NCBI GenBank assembly: GCA_006176705.1
Contig: QRFJ01003025.1
Coordinates: 96,296-160,295 of the forward strand
DNA length: 64,000 bases
Reading direction: 5' to 3'
Origin: Cocos nucifera
Lineage: Eukaryota; Streptophyta; Magnoliopsida; Arecales; Arecaceae
Below, piece after piece: positions 10,857 to 22,510 of this stretch (the first letter of the stretch is position 1; each line of letters begins with the position of its first letter). Under the pieces are notes generated by a model. It was not told where the DNA came from. It ran no database searches and saw only the letters and a program-made list of their open reading frames with translations. A program made the translations under genes and the position numbers.

Positions 10857-11555
10857 CTACCTTTTCGCAGACTTCTTCTTCTTTTCAAAAGACTTTCTCT
10901 TGGAAGAAGTCCATTCCATAGCAAGCACTGAGCCTTTAGAATCTTTAATGGAAAGCTCAGTGATAACCAGCATGTTCATAAGTTCGGCCAAGGAGTTTTG
11001 AAGTTTATGCATATGGTAGTTCATGATGAAATGCCCATACGCATCAGTCAAGGATTGCAGAAATATATCATTCTGTAGATCCAAGTCCAACCTCACTTCG
11101 AGCTTCTCAAGTTCTTCCAAGTTCTTGATCATTATCAAATAATGATCTTGGACTGACTGTCCATCACGCATCTTAGCCTTGAACAATTGTTTAGTGACTT
11201 GATACTTGGCTATGCGACTTTGTTCACCAAGCATCTTCTGTAGGTGAGCCAACATTTGGTGAGCAGTTCTGATATCTTCATGTTGGCGCTGAAGCTCATT
11301 AAACATCGAGCCTAACATGTAGTATCTAGCCTTATTATCTTCGTCAGTCCACTTATCTAGAGATGCTCTCTATTCAGCAGATGGATGAGCTGGTAAGGTG
11401 GGAGGGTCCTGGTCCAATACGTGAGTTAACTTCTCAAAACCCAAAATAATTTTGAAGTTCCAGAGCCAATCCTTGTAATTTGATTCGATCAGTCTATGGG
11501 TCTCTAGAATTCGTGCTAGTGGGTTGGATGCAGATATTTTTCTGTAGAGAGTCAA
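10857..11555 (-). pseudogene. A2 gag capsid region
   Basis: Two open stretches (10857-11318, 153 codons; 11370-11555, 61 codons) make the capsid part of Gag. Recognisable blocks are SNYKDWLWNFKIIL near the N-terminus, LDQDPP, a QHEDIRTAHQMLAHLQ helix and FIMNYHMHKLQNSLAELMNML before the Lys-rich tail. A frame break near 11319-11369 separates them. The most upstream codon of the frame at 11555 is TTG; I see no ATG there, so the original start has been lost or lies further up. Confidence 0.82.
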
Positions 11556-13398
11556 AGTTTCTAGTTAGATATTGTAATTAAGACTTTAACCAATTTGTTT
11601 AGGAATTTTATTTTAAAATAAATTACCTCCCACTATTTTTTTAGATCTCTATCCTTCCTTTGTAGAGATGCAAAAATCACTATGATTATGATTTCAAATG
11701 AATGGTGCGGTCCCACCAACTGACTCATCACCTCACCTAACAGTTATTGGTGATGGGTTAGCTAATGAGTGAATAACTCTTGTTCAATGATTCTCTAATC
11801 ATGGTGCACACAAACTTGATCTCTAATTCATGAATCTCACCGTGTCCGAAATATTGATCCACTCCTTAGTTAAGTCAGACCCACCATTTGCATAGATTGG
11901 ATTCCTAATTGGGTCTCTCACCGTATCCAAAATATTGAGCCCAATTCCATCCTCCAGCCTGTAGCATCCAATGCCTAATAGACATGGTTGCATCTTTTCG
12001 GTGCAACTGAGCCACTGTAACCAGCTGAGAACAATCAACCCTGGGAAGGGCCCGCACATCTACAATGGTGGAAGACCTTAGACTTAATCTTTTCTTAGGG
12101 AGATTTGATTTAGGTCTCATTAAACTAGACTTGACATAGTCATAACCATTATGACTAACCTAGTGGCATGGGTTAGCTCGGATTATTGACCACCTCAGAT
12201 CAGAACTGAGTCAACAAACATGGCTAGGTAAGTGAGACCGATGGAAGGGATATGCCATTAACTCGATAAGAATGCATTCGAGTCGAGTAGCTTCTAATTA
12301 AAAATCAGTTGGTCGTATCTGCCAAACTTACCTTAGACACCAAATTATTGAGCCAGAACCAATTGGGTTAGCCTACAATCCAGACTCTAACCACTGAGCC
12401 TAATTAGGTCTTAGCTTGATCGATCACTCACGTGACTCGATCTTGATCCAGACTTAATCCTATTAGGCTGGTCAATTTAAGCATTGTTGATCCCATCTAA
12501 CCAACTCTTGATTTGGTTTGATCAACCGCTAGACCTAATTGAAGCTACCCAAGCCCGAACCCAATTTTAAGAATATGTCTTAGATCTAAAATTCTAAATT
12601 TTAGACCTAATTGATATTTCATAAACTTAATTCTTAATTAAGTTAGGGTTCTTAAACAAAACATATAAATAAGATCCTAGGATTTCAGGATCTAGGATTT
12701 TGCAGAAAGTAAGTTTTTCAATTTCTGATTAAGGATGAACTTGCAGCACTCCTACACATCATAAAAACATCCCATCGAATGAAAGAAGAGAGTATTTAAG
12801 CCCTACTTTGTTTTTATGATTGGATGAATAAGGGGAATGCTTTAATCAGAAATACAACTAATCTACAAAAACTAATTAGATCTAAGCATATATCTCATAT
12901 AAAAAGAAGATCTAATTAAAACATGTTTTGTATATATCACATATATCATGCATGCATATTTTTCAGATCTAAATTATCTCATAATCATCTAAAAAATTAA
13001 ATTTAAATTTGATCTTATCAAATAAAATTTAATCTAGACCTATTTGCAGAACTATTCTACAACTAGTCTAAACATGCAACTATCATATCTCATATGAATA
13101 AATTAAATTTAATTTATTTTTTATTTTTAGATCTGATTATAATATTTATAATATCAAAAAATAGTAAATAAATAGATCTAAAAATTATATTTAATCAAAT
13201 AAAAAAATGATTATACTAGACTACACATAGAATAATTCTATTCCTAGTCTAGTTATGTATCTCATACATATTAGATCTAGATTAATTAATTTTAATTTTT
13301 TATTTTTTTAATTTTAGATCTAATCATATCTCATGTGATATCTAAAATCACTAATTAATTAGATTAAATTAGATCTAAATAAATTTTATAAGAACCTG
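11556..13398 (-). other. A2 untranslated leader
   Basis: About 1.84 kb between gag and the primer site with no sustained open frame. It contains the splice-donor-like block at 12321-12341 and an AT-rich end (12600-13390). Short plus-strand and minus-strand frames at 11823-12120 are not conserved as proteins. It aligns with the A1 leader at 23881-25593. Confidence 0.75.
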
Positions 13399-13410
13399 GC
13401 TCTGATACCA
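13399..13410 (-). other. A2 primer binding site, copy 1
   Basis: TGGTATCAGAGC on the minus strand, complementary to the 3' end of initiator Met tRNA, the standard primer of plant copia elements. Two bases separate it from the LTR. Confidence 0.92.
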
Positions 13411-13977
13411 GTTGAAGGAAAATCCTGATTTCTCGGGTCAGGTTCGTTCAGATCTGATTGGATCGAGAGGCATATTTCAAAAATTTCCTCTTAGATCCTA
13501 ATTAGATCTGACACTTTTTAGATCTAATTTTATGATCTGATAAATAAAAAAATTAAATTAAATTAATTTTGAATTAATTTTACCTTGATTCTGGGTAATC
13601 TGATTACCCGTTGATGATCCTGCCGAAGCCCTAAGGTTCTGGATCTAGCCACGCAAGCGCCTGGCCTCTACCGGTATCCACTCAGACTGGATCTGAAGAT
13701 CTTCTCCTTCTCTTTTTTTTCTCCAAAAATTAGATCTGGATCTGATTTGGAGGATCTTCAAAACTTCTTCTGAAGATCACCCATCGTCTCTGCAGCAGTG
13801 CTGCCTTCTTCCTTTTTCGTCAGCCTTTTCTTGCCTGACTCGCACTAATCTGAAGGCCCAACTTCCTTGGGCATGGAGAGGAGAGAGAGGGCTAGATGGT
13901 GGCATGGAGAAGGGAGAGGGGCAGCCTTGGGGCATGGCTAAGAGGAGGAGATCTCAAAAGTGGGTGCAGATAGGGTC

Positions 13978-13985
13978 TATTTATA
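13978..13985 (-). promoter_or_regulatory. TATA box of A2 5' LTR, copy 1
   Basis: TATAAATA on the minus strand, at the conserved position. As part of the 5' LTR this would be the active promoter of A2 if this copy is real. Confidence 0.6.
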
Positions 13986-14062
13986 GACTCTACTGCGCCA
14001 TGCAGTGCTGCATCACCCCGACCAATCACGTTGCTTCATACAATCAGATCTAAATCTGATTG

Positions 14063-14087
14063 NNNNNNNNNNNNNNNNNNNNNNNNN
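14063..14087. other. Assembly gap of exactly 25 N
   Basis: Twenty-five unknown bases. A fixed 25-N run is the kind of placeholder left by some long-read gap-closing tools, such as PBJelly; that attribution is inference. The indel-rich stretch right after it fits uncorrected read sequence. Confidence 0.95.
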
Positions 14088-16080
14088 AGTGGTGAGCATC
14101 ACAGTGATCGTACAAGGTCAAGAATCGAGAGGACCCGATGAGGTTCATTTGCTTAGTGAGTGGTGCGACTACGAGACTGGTCAAACATTAAAGTATACCA
14201 AGGGCCTCACCTTAATTAAAACGCTCAAAAAGCAAACGCTAGAGTCCCATCCATTATAGGGGATCTAGCCAGCATTCCCTATCCATGGGCTGCGACGCCA
14301 TCCTAGGGTGCATGCACCGACAGCTCTGTCTTTCTAAATTGGATTTTAGAGAGGGATACAGCCTAAATCTACTCTCCCAATAGGTGCATGACAAGCATAG
14401 GCAGATGTCCAAGGTCAAAGGTGCAACATTTGACCAAGTCAGAAGGTAGAGAGAATTAGGGCAGGTGGATAGAAAATGGCAGGTTTTCGCCCCCCTCTCA
14501 AATTTATCTCAATAATTAAGACAACTCGCTTTTCTGACTTAGACAAGCCCAGCATGACCAGGTAAGGTACTATAAGTGAGCACAAATCTCAATTTACTTC
14601 AGGCAAATCGAGTGATATTAACAATTTTAATGGTAGGAAAAGGAGAAAGTTAGGGTTTCAGATGCTGCGTAGGGACGTTGTGCGTATCTGGTAGTCGTAG
14701 TATCACAGATTCTTTGAGCCTAATTGATGCTTTTTGTGGCAAATCAGGTGAGGTATAATGAACCTATTGGATGTAGTCAAAATTGAGGATGGTGATATTC
14801 CAGCCGATCCAACGACGAGCGAGGTGATGCGTTGTTTTGGTGGGTGATTTGAATCGACAGTTAGCTATTGTAGGAGTTCAGTTCGTCTTCTAATTGAGGT
14901 ATGAGTTGTGGCTAGTTAGGTGTGGTTGGTGTTTGTGCGGGTAATATCTTATGTGTTCGGATTGTTGAGTCAGATCTCAAGGATCTCGCATCATTGGACT
15001 TACCGCTGGGCGATGGCGTTTGAAATGTGTTGGATATCTGATGAAAGAAACAGTTGCTTTTCGATTGAATCAGTAATCTTGGAGAGCTGGATTCTTAGCT
15101 GAAGTGTGGTGGAGTGGTGAAGCATGATAGATAGGTGATCGAACTTCCATGTGGCTTCCAATTATTCTAATTGCTGCCCGAAAATCCACACAGTGACACC
15201 GAGGCAGCATATGGTGGCAACCCATCAAAACTGAAAAATAAACCTCTTGGTGCAGCTACTTGTGTGACTAAGTTCTTCTATCTTGAGCCTCGATCAGATT
15301 AGGATTAAGGTGAACTCATCAAACCCAAATTTCTATCATATAATTTAATCATTCGATTCAAGTCCGATGTGAAAATCTTAATAAAAGCTTTTTCTATTAT
15401 TTCACTCTCTACCATGGCCATGGGCTTATGGACTTGATTCTCATGATCATCATAGGGCTGCTCCTCTTCTATTGAGTTAGATAGATTCCATCTTGGTGCA
15501 TTCCAATTCCTACAATGAACATGTAAGAGCCAACATACACCTCAGGGTTTCGAATGGCTAGGAGACTGAGTCATGGTGTAGTCAAACTATAACACCCTCA
15601 AGGTGAACTACCAATGCACCTTAGATCAATGAACCAGACACACCACTGCAGCATCGAGTCAGTCATCGATGAGAAGGTAGACTTCCTTATGACTACGCAA
15701 AGTGGTCACGCTCAGTGCCCTTGTTCTCTAACAAGTACCTGTACTCTCACTCTGGTGTCTCTACACCGTAGACTTAAGACTCATCTACTACAAAGAAGTG
15801 ATTGTACACTAACCATCTAGATCAATCACCATCCTCATGATGATCCTACGGTCAGGAGCATTTTATGTGTTAATAAATGAAAATTCATGTCTTAAATTTT
15901 CAATTCTTAAAAATATGAATTATCATTACCATTAACTCAAGGGATGTATCACAGATACTAAATATACTTATATGATAGAAAATAATTTATTTTAATTATT
16001 TATAGTCAAATTATATTTTGTCCTTAGAAGTGTATTATAAGTGTCAGCCAATTCTGGTTCTAGGGCACACATATCTAACA

Positions 16081-17916
16081 GGAGGAAGATAATAGCGTTC
16101 CCACTGATCTTTTTGAAAAACATGGTTCCTCCTCATTTTTGATGAAATCAAATAATTTGATCACATCAATTAAAATGAGTATTCCAAGCTTCGAGATGCT
16201 TACTTAAGTCCATATATGGACCTTTGTAGCTTGCATACTTTGTGATCAGCATCACTGGATGTGAAACCTAGCAGCTATTTATATAGATATCTTCTTAGGT
16301 ATCATTTAAGAACGCTGTTTTCACATCCATTTTCCATATTTTCATAATCGAAATAAGCTTCAACAGTAAGCAATGTGTGGATGGATTTTAAGTATAGCTA
16401 TAGCAAAAAGGTATCCTGATAGTCAATGCCTTCGCGTTGACTATAAATCTTTTGCCACAATCTAGCTTTGAATGTCTCCACATTTTCATCTGCACCAATC
16501 TTTCTCTTGTAGATCAATTTACACCTAATAGGTACTATACCTTCTGGTAGATCTACCAAGGTCCAGACTTGGTTTGAGTGCATCAAGTTAATTTCTAACT
16601 TCACTACCTCTAACCACTTTTTGGAGTAGATATCCGATATCGCCTCATCATAGATTTTGGAATCACCATGAACCCCATTACCTATAAGAAATATTTTCTC
16701 TACTTCCTCTAAAATAGTACCTAAGTACCTCTCAGGGGAATGAAAAACCCTTTCCAATCTATCAGTTGGAGGAGGTAGTGATTGTATTGGCTCAACCTAA
16801 TTTGGTTCCATGGGCTTCTTAGCTCGTTGCTCTTGTGAGACTTTCTCCTCAAGCTTGATCTGCTTTCCAATGCTACTATCTTGAATAAACTATTTTTCAA
16901 GAGAGATGTCATGCCGACTCACAATCACATTGTGATCTTCTAAAATATAGAAATAATATCCTAATGATTCTTTAGGATATCTTATAAATCGAGCTCTAAA
17001 GGACTTATAGTCTAACTTGTCCGCTTGTTATCTTTTGACATGAGCCGAACAACCCCAAATTCTGAGATAACTCAGACTTGGTTTCTTACCATGCCATATT
17101 TCATATGGTGTGGTAGGAACGATTTTAGAGGAAATCCTATTCAGTATATATATAGCAGTTAACATATTATAATCTCCAAAGAAAATCAGGAAGGTCTATG
17201 AAGCTCACATGGATCGGACCATATCTAATAGGATCCAATTTTTTTTCGTTCTGAAACTCTGTTAATGTTGAGGTGTTCCAAGTGGAGTCCATTAAGAGAC
17301 CATGCCCTTTTGCTTGAGATAGTCCAAAAATTCTTGACTAAGGTATTCATCTTCTCGATCTGATCAAAGAATTTAATGAATTTTTTCAGTTTGGGGGTCT
17401 GAATTTCTTAAACTTTTCAAAAACTTCAGATTTGTGTCTCATAAGATACACGTACCCATATCGAGATAAATCATCAATAAAGGTTATGAAGTAATCAAAG
17501 TTACCTCTAGCCGACACGTCAAATGGGCCACACACATCAATATGTACTAGAGTAAGTAGATCCGCGGCCCTTTCCCCATGTCTTATAAAAGGGAGCTTAG
17601 TCGTTTGGCCATGAAGATATGATTCACAAATTAGATATGGCTCGGAGGTCAATGGACTCAATAGCCCAATTTTTTCCAATTTGTTAACCCTATGTTCTAC
17701 TATATGAACTTAGCCTTAGCTACCATAGATACCAATCATTTGCACTATCCCTGCGTCATTTTACAGCATTCACATTTCGCTCGATATTAAAGATAGATAC
17801 ATCAATATGTGACTGGTAGAGATCGTTAATGAGAAAATCACTTGTAATTTTATTTCATTCATAAAAAATATTATAATGGTTCTTAAGAAAACTAATTACA
17901 TTAGCCTTCTTGTGCT
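16081..17916 (-). pseudogene. Duplicated A1 RT-linker-integrase segment
   Basis: Same order as 20909-22742: RT N-terminal part (16398-16757, with IFLIGNGVHG, VWTLVDLPEG, ADENVETFKA), linker (16721-16912), integrase C-terminus (about 17000-17130) and integrase core (17386-17679). The core frame translates identically to 22214-22507. Against the second copy it differs mainly by single-base insertions and deletions (for example near 16164, 16187, 16282, 16300), which break RT frames that stay open in the other copy. Confidence 0.85.
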
Positions 17917-18607
17917 GCTGTTTTTCAATTTCTGATTAAGGATGAACTTGCAGCACTCCTACACATCATAAAAACATCCCATCGAATGAAAGAAGAGAGT
18001 ATTTAAGCCCTACTTTGTTTTTATGATTGGATGAATAAGGGGAATGCTTTAATCAGAAATACAACTAATCTACAAAAACTAATTAGATCTAAGCATATAT
18101 CTCATATAAAAAGTAGATCAAATTAAAACATGTTTTGTGTATATCACATATATCATGCATGCATATTTTTCAGATCTAAATTATCTCATAATTATCTAAA
18201 AAATTAAATTTAAATTTGATCTTATCAAATAAAATTTAATCTAGACCTATTTGCGGAACTATTCTACAACTTATTTAAACATGCAACTATCATATCTCAT
18301 ATGAATAAATTAAATTTAATTTATTTTTTATTTTTAGATCTGATTATAATATTTATAATATCAAAAAATAGTAAATAAATAAATCTAAAAATTATATTTA
18401 ATCAAATAAAAAAAATGATTATACTAGACTACACATAGGATAATTCTATTCCTAGTCTAGTTATGTATCTCATACATATTAGATCTAGATTAATTAATTT
18501 TATTTTTTGTATTTTTTTAATTTAAGATCTAATCATAACTCATGTGATATCTAAAATCACTAATTAATTAGATTAAATTAGATCTAAATAAATTTTATAA
18601 GAACCTG

Positions 18608-18619
18608 GCTCTGATACCA
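18608..18619 (-). other. A2 primer binding site, copy 2
   Basis: TGGTATCAGAGC on the minus strand, two bases from the LTR, as in copy 1. Confidence 0.92.
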
Positions 18620-18621
18620 GT

Positions 18622-20908
18622 TGAAGGAAAATCCTGATTTCTCGGGTCAGGTTCGTTCAGATCTGATTGGATCGAGAGGCATATTTCAAAAATTTCCTCT
18701 TAGATCTTAAATTGATCTGACACTTTTCAAATCTAATTTTATAATCTGATAAATAAAAAAATTAAATTAAATTAATTTTGAATTAATTTTACCTTGATTC
18801 TAGGTAATCTGATTACCCGTTGATGATCCTATCGAAGCCCTAAGGTTCTAGATCTCGCCACGCAAGCGCTTGGCCTCTACCGGTATCCACTTAGACTGGA
18901 TCTAGAGATCTTCTCCTTCTCTTTTTTTCTCCAAAAATTAGATCTGGATCTGATTTGGAGGATCTTCAAAACTTCTTCTGAAGATCACCCATTGTCTCTG
19001 CAGCAATGCTACCTTCTTCCTTTTTCGTCAGCCTTTTCTTGCCTGACTCGCACTAATCTGAAGGCCCAACTTCCTTGGGCTTGGAGAAGAGAGAGAGGGC
19101 TAGATGGTGGCATGGAGAAGGGAGAGGGGCACCTTGAGGCATGGCTAAGAGGAGGAGATCTCTAAAGTGGGTGCAGATAGGGTCTATTTATAGACTCTGT
19201 GCGCCATGCAGTGCTGCATCACCCCAACCAATCATGTTGCTTCATAAAATCAGATCTAAATCTGATTAGTGGAATGACATCACCTGATCCAATCAGATGA
19301 GAGACCCATAGGTTCATTCTTTGATGGTGCCTAAGACTGGTCAAATTAGATACCCAAGGGCCACCTAATTAGAAACCAAAAAGCAACCTAGAGTCCCATC
19401 CATATGGGACTCCAGCATCCCTATCCATGGGCGCACGCCATCCTAGGCATGCACCCCCTTCTTTCTAATTTTTAGAGAGGGAACAAGCCCCTATCTACTC
19501 TCCAATAAGTGCATGACACATAGGCAGATGTCCAAGGGTCAAAGGTCAACATTTGACCAAGTCAAAGTACAAGAATTAGCAGGTGATAGAAAATGGCAGG
19601 TGTTGTCTCAAATTTATCTCATAAATTAAGACAACCCTTTTCTGACTTAGACAAGCTCCAGTCAGACCAGGTAAAGGTACTTAAGTGAGCACAAACTCAT
19701 TTGGCTCAGTCGAGACAACTTTTAATGATAGAAAAAAGGAGAATGTTAGGTTCAATCGTGTGCTAGCACGATTTCCTTGAACCTAATTGAATCTTATTCA
19801 AATCAATTGAACTAGATTAGTCCAATTGATGATATCCAGATCCAAACCCTTGTTTGTGTGATCCAGTTAGGTTCAGTTCTATATGGTAATGGGATATGTC
19901 ATGATCTCCATCATCGACATCATCAAAACTTCTTTCGATGGATCAGAACTCTTCTGATTCAGACAACTTAGAATGATCGATCATCTAAATCATTCTAATT
20001 GCTCCCAAAATCCACCAGTGACACCTAGCAGCATATGGTGGCAACCCATCAAAACTGAAAAATGAAACCTCTTGGTGCAGCTACTTGTGTGATTAAGTTC
20101 TTCTATCTTGAGCCTCGATCAGATTAGGATTAAGGTGAACTCATCAAACCCTAAATTTCTATCATATAATTTAATCATTCGATTCAAGTCCGATGTGAAA
20201 ATCTTAATAAAAGCTTTTTCTATTATTTCACTCTCTACCATGGCCATGGGCTTATGGACTTGATTCTCATGATCATCATAGGGCTGCTCCTCTTCTATTG
20301 AGGTAGATAGATTCCATCTTGGTGCAATCCAATTCCTACAATGAACATGCTATAGCCAACATACACCTCAGGGTTTCGAATGGCTAGGAGACTGAGTCAT
20401 GGTGTAGTCAAACTATAACACCCTCAAGGTGAACTACCAATGCACCTTAGATCAAAGAACCAGACACACCACTGCAGCATCGAGTCAGTCATCGATGAGA
20501 AGGTAGACTTCCTTATGACTACGCAAAGTGGTCACGCTCAGTGCCCTTGTTCTCTAACAAGTACCTGTACTCTCACTCTGGTGTCTCTACACCGTAGACT
20601 TAAGACTCATCTACTACAAAGAAGTGATTGTACACTAACCTTCTAGATCAATCACCATCCTCATGATGATCCTACGGTCAGGAGCATTTTATGTGTTAAT
20701 AAATGAAAATTCATGTCTTAAATTTTCAATTCTTAAAAATATGAATTATCATTACCATTAACTCAAGGGATGTATCACAGATACTAAATATACTTATATG
20801 ATAGAAAATAATTTATTTTATTATTTATAGTCAAAATTATAATTTTGTCCTTAGAAGTGTATTATAAGTGTCAGCCAATTCTGGCTTCTAGGGCACACAT
20901 ATCTAACA
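18622..20908 (-). repeat. A2 5' LTR, copy 2
   Basis: 2287 bp, TGAAGGAAAA to ATCTAACA. Directly followed by the TGAGG duplication at 20909-20913, so this copy holds the genuine right boundary of A2. Confidence 0.93.
19185..19192 (-). promoter_or_regulatory. TATA box of A2 5' LTR, copy 2
   Basis: TATAAATA on the minus strand at the conserved LTR position. Confidence 0.65.
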
Positions 20909-20913
20909 TGAGG
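20909..20913. other. Right target-site duplication of A2 (TGAGG)
   Basis: Identical to 5825-5829. Joining the flanks at this pentamer restores the A1 RT order, which confirms the nesting. Confidence 0.92.
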
Positions 20914-21587
20914 AAGATAATAGCGTTCCCACTGATCTTTTTGAAAACACATGGTTCCTCCTCATTTTTGATGAAATCAAATAATTTGATCACATCATTA
21001 AAATGAGTATTCCAGCTTCGAGATGCTTACTTAAGTCCATATATGGACCTTTGTAGCTTGCATACTTTGTGATCAGCATCACTGGATGTGAAACCTAGCA
21101 GCTATTCTATATAGATATCTTCCTTAAGGTATCCATTTAAGAACGCTGTTTTCACATCCATTTTCCATATTTCATAATCGAAATAAGCTTCAACAGTAAG
21201 CAATGTGTGGATGGATTTTAGTATAGCTACTAGCAAAAAGGTATCCTGATAGTCAATGCCTTCGCGTTGACTATAATCTTTTGCCACTAATCTAGCTTTG
21301 AATGTCTCCACATTTTCATCTGCACCAATCTTTCTCTTGTAGATCAATTTACACCTAATAGGTACTATACCTTCTGGTAGATCTACCAAGGTCCAGACTT
21401 GGTTTGAGTGCATCAAGTTAATTTCTAACTTCACTACCTCTAACCACTTTTCGGAGTCGATATCCGATATCGCCTCATCATAGATTTTGGCATCACCATG
21501 AACCCCATTACCTATAAGAAATATTTTCTCTACTTCCTCTAAAATAGTACCTAAGTACCTCTCAGGGGAATGAAAAACCCTTTCCAA
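20914..21587 (-). pseudogene. A1 reverse transcriptase, N-terminal part
   Basis: The 161-codon frame 21102-21587 runs from the linker end (SPERYLGTILEEVEK) through IFLIGNGVHG, SEKWLEVVK, QVWTLVDLPEG, VETFKARLVAKDYS, GIDYQDTF and KMDVKTAFLNG. The stretch 20914-21100 continues towards the catalytic site in another frame, so a frameshift lies near 21100. RT resumes across the A2 insertion at 5829 with YVDD. Together the two halves cover the domain, but not in one frame. Confidence 0.87.
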
Positions 21588-22510
21588 TCTATCAGTTGGA
21601 GGAGGTAGTGATTGTATTGGCTCAACCTAATTTGGTTCCATGGGCTTCCTTAGCTCGTTGCTCTTGTGAGACTTTCTCCTCAAGCTTGATCTGCTTTCCA
21701 ATGCTACTATCTTGAATAAACTATTTTTCAAGAGAGATGTCATGCCGACTCACAATCACATTGTGATCTTCTAAAATATAGAAATAATATCCTAATGATT
21801 CTTTAGGATATCTTATAAATCGAGCTCTAAAGGACTTATAGTCTAACTTGTCCGCTTGTTATCTTTTGACATGAGCCGAACAACCCCAAATTCTGAGATA
21901 ACTCAGACTTGGTTTCTTACCATGCCATATTTCATATGGTGTGGTAGGAACGATTTTAGAGGAAATCCTATTCAGTATATATATAGCAGTTAACATATTA
22001 TATCTCCAAAGAAAATCAGGAAGGTCTATGAAGCTCATCATGGATCGGACCATATCTAATAGGATCCAATTTTTTCGTTCTGAAACTCTGTTAAGTTGAG
22101 GTGTTCCAAGTGGAGTCCATTAAGAGACCATGCCCTTTTGCTTGAGATAGTCCAAAAATTCTTGACTAAGGTATTCATCTTCTCGATCTGATCAAAGAAT
22201 CTTAATGATTTTTTCAGTTTGGGGGTCTGAATTTCTTAAACTTTTCAAAAACTTCAGATTTGTGTCTCATAAGATACACGTACCCATATCGAGATAAATC
22301 ATCAATAAAGGTTATGAAGTAATCAAAGTTACCTCTAGCCGACACGTCAAATGGGCCACACACATCAATATGTACTAGAGTAAGTAGATCCGCGGCCCTT
22401 TCCCCATGTCTTATAAAAGGGAGCTTAGTCGTTTGGCCATGAAGATATGATTCACAAATTAGATATGGCTCGGAGGTCAATGGACTCAATAGCCCAATTT
22501 TTTCCAATTT
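21588..22510 (-). pseudogene. A1 linker and integrase
   Basis: The linker (about 21588-21760) precedes the integrase C-terminal piece (21859-22053; ILNRISSK, PTTPYEIWHGKKPSL, IWGCSAHVKR). The core frame 22214-22507 shows the first catalytic Asp in VHIDVCGP (residue 48) and then leaves the family sequence at its end (FRPPN) just before the second Asp region, a frameshift near 22214-22225. The last catalytic Glu would fall at about 22080-22110 in another frame. Non-functional. Confidence 0.85.

Larger units (their letters stand above)
13413..16080 (-). repeat. A2 5' LTR, copy 1, with gap
   Basis: Starts TGAAGGAAAA and ends ATCTAACA but is 2668 bp long against about 2287 for its relatives. The excess lies between 14088 and 15180, where the sequence aligns to 19269-20010 only with very many small insertions and substitutions. 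TATA box at 13978-13985. Confidence 0.85.
12713..17916. repeat. Tandem duplication, copy 1 (A2 leader end, A2 5' LTR, A1 flank)
   Basis: Matches 17920-22742 from end to end. Copy 1 is longer because its LTR carries extra and scrambled sequence around a 25-N run at 14063-14087. The outer endpoints lie within the A2 leader and the A1 protease-integrase spacer, not at LTR ends. The join at 17911-17925 changes directly from A1 spacer sequence to A2 leader sequence with a few filler bases. Confidence 0.88.
5830..20908 (-). mobile_element. Family A copia element A2, nested in A1
   Basis: Minus-strand element bounded by TGAGG target duplications. 3' LTR 5830-8123, interior 8124-13412, primer site 13399-13410, first copy of 5' LTR 13413-16080. 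The stretch 16081-18621 is a duplicated copy of A1 flank plus A2 leader, followed by a second 5' LTR copy at 18622-20908 that carries the true right end. Discounting the duplication the element is about 9.9 kb. It is the best preserved family A polyprotein here, but has a large RT/RNase H deletion and several frame breaks. Confidence 0.9.

Noticed and set aside
15614..15820. Matching 68-codon ORFs at 15614-15820 and 20440-20646 on the plus strand, related to 61155-61467
   Set aside because: They lie in U3 of family A LTRs, antisense to the element. The similarity simply reflects LTR identity, and the 5830-8123 LTR does not keep the frame.
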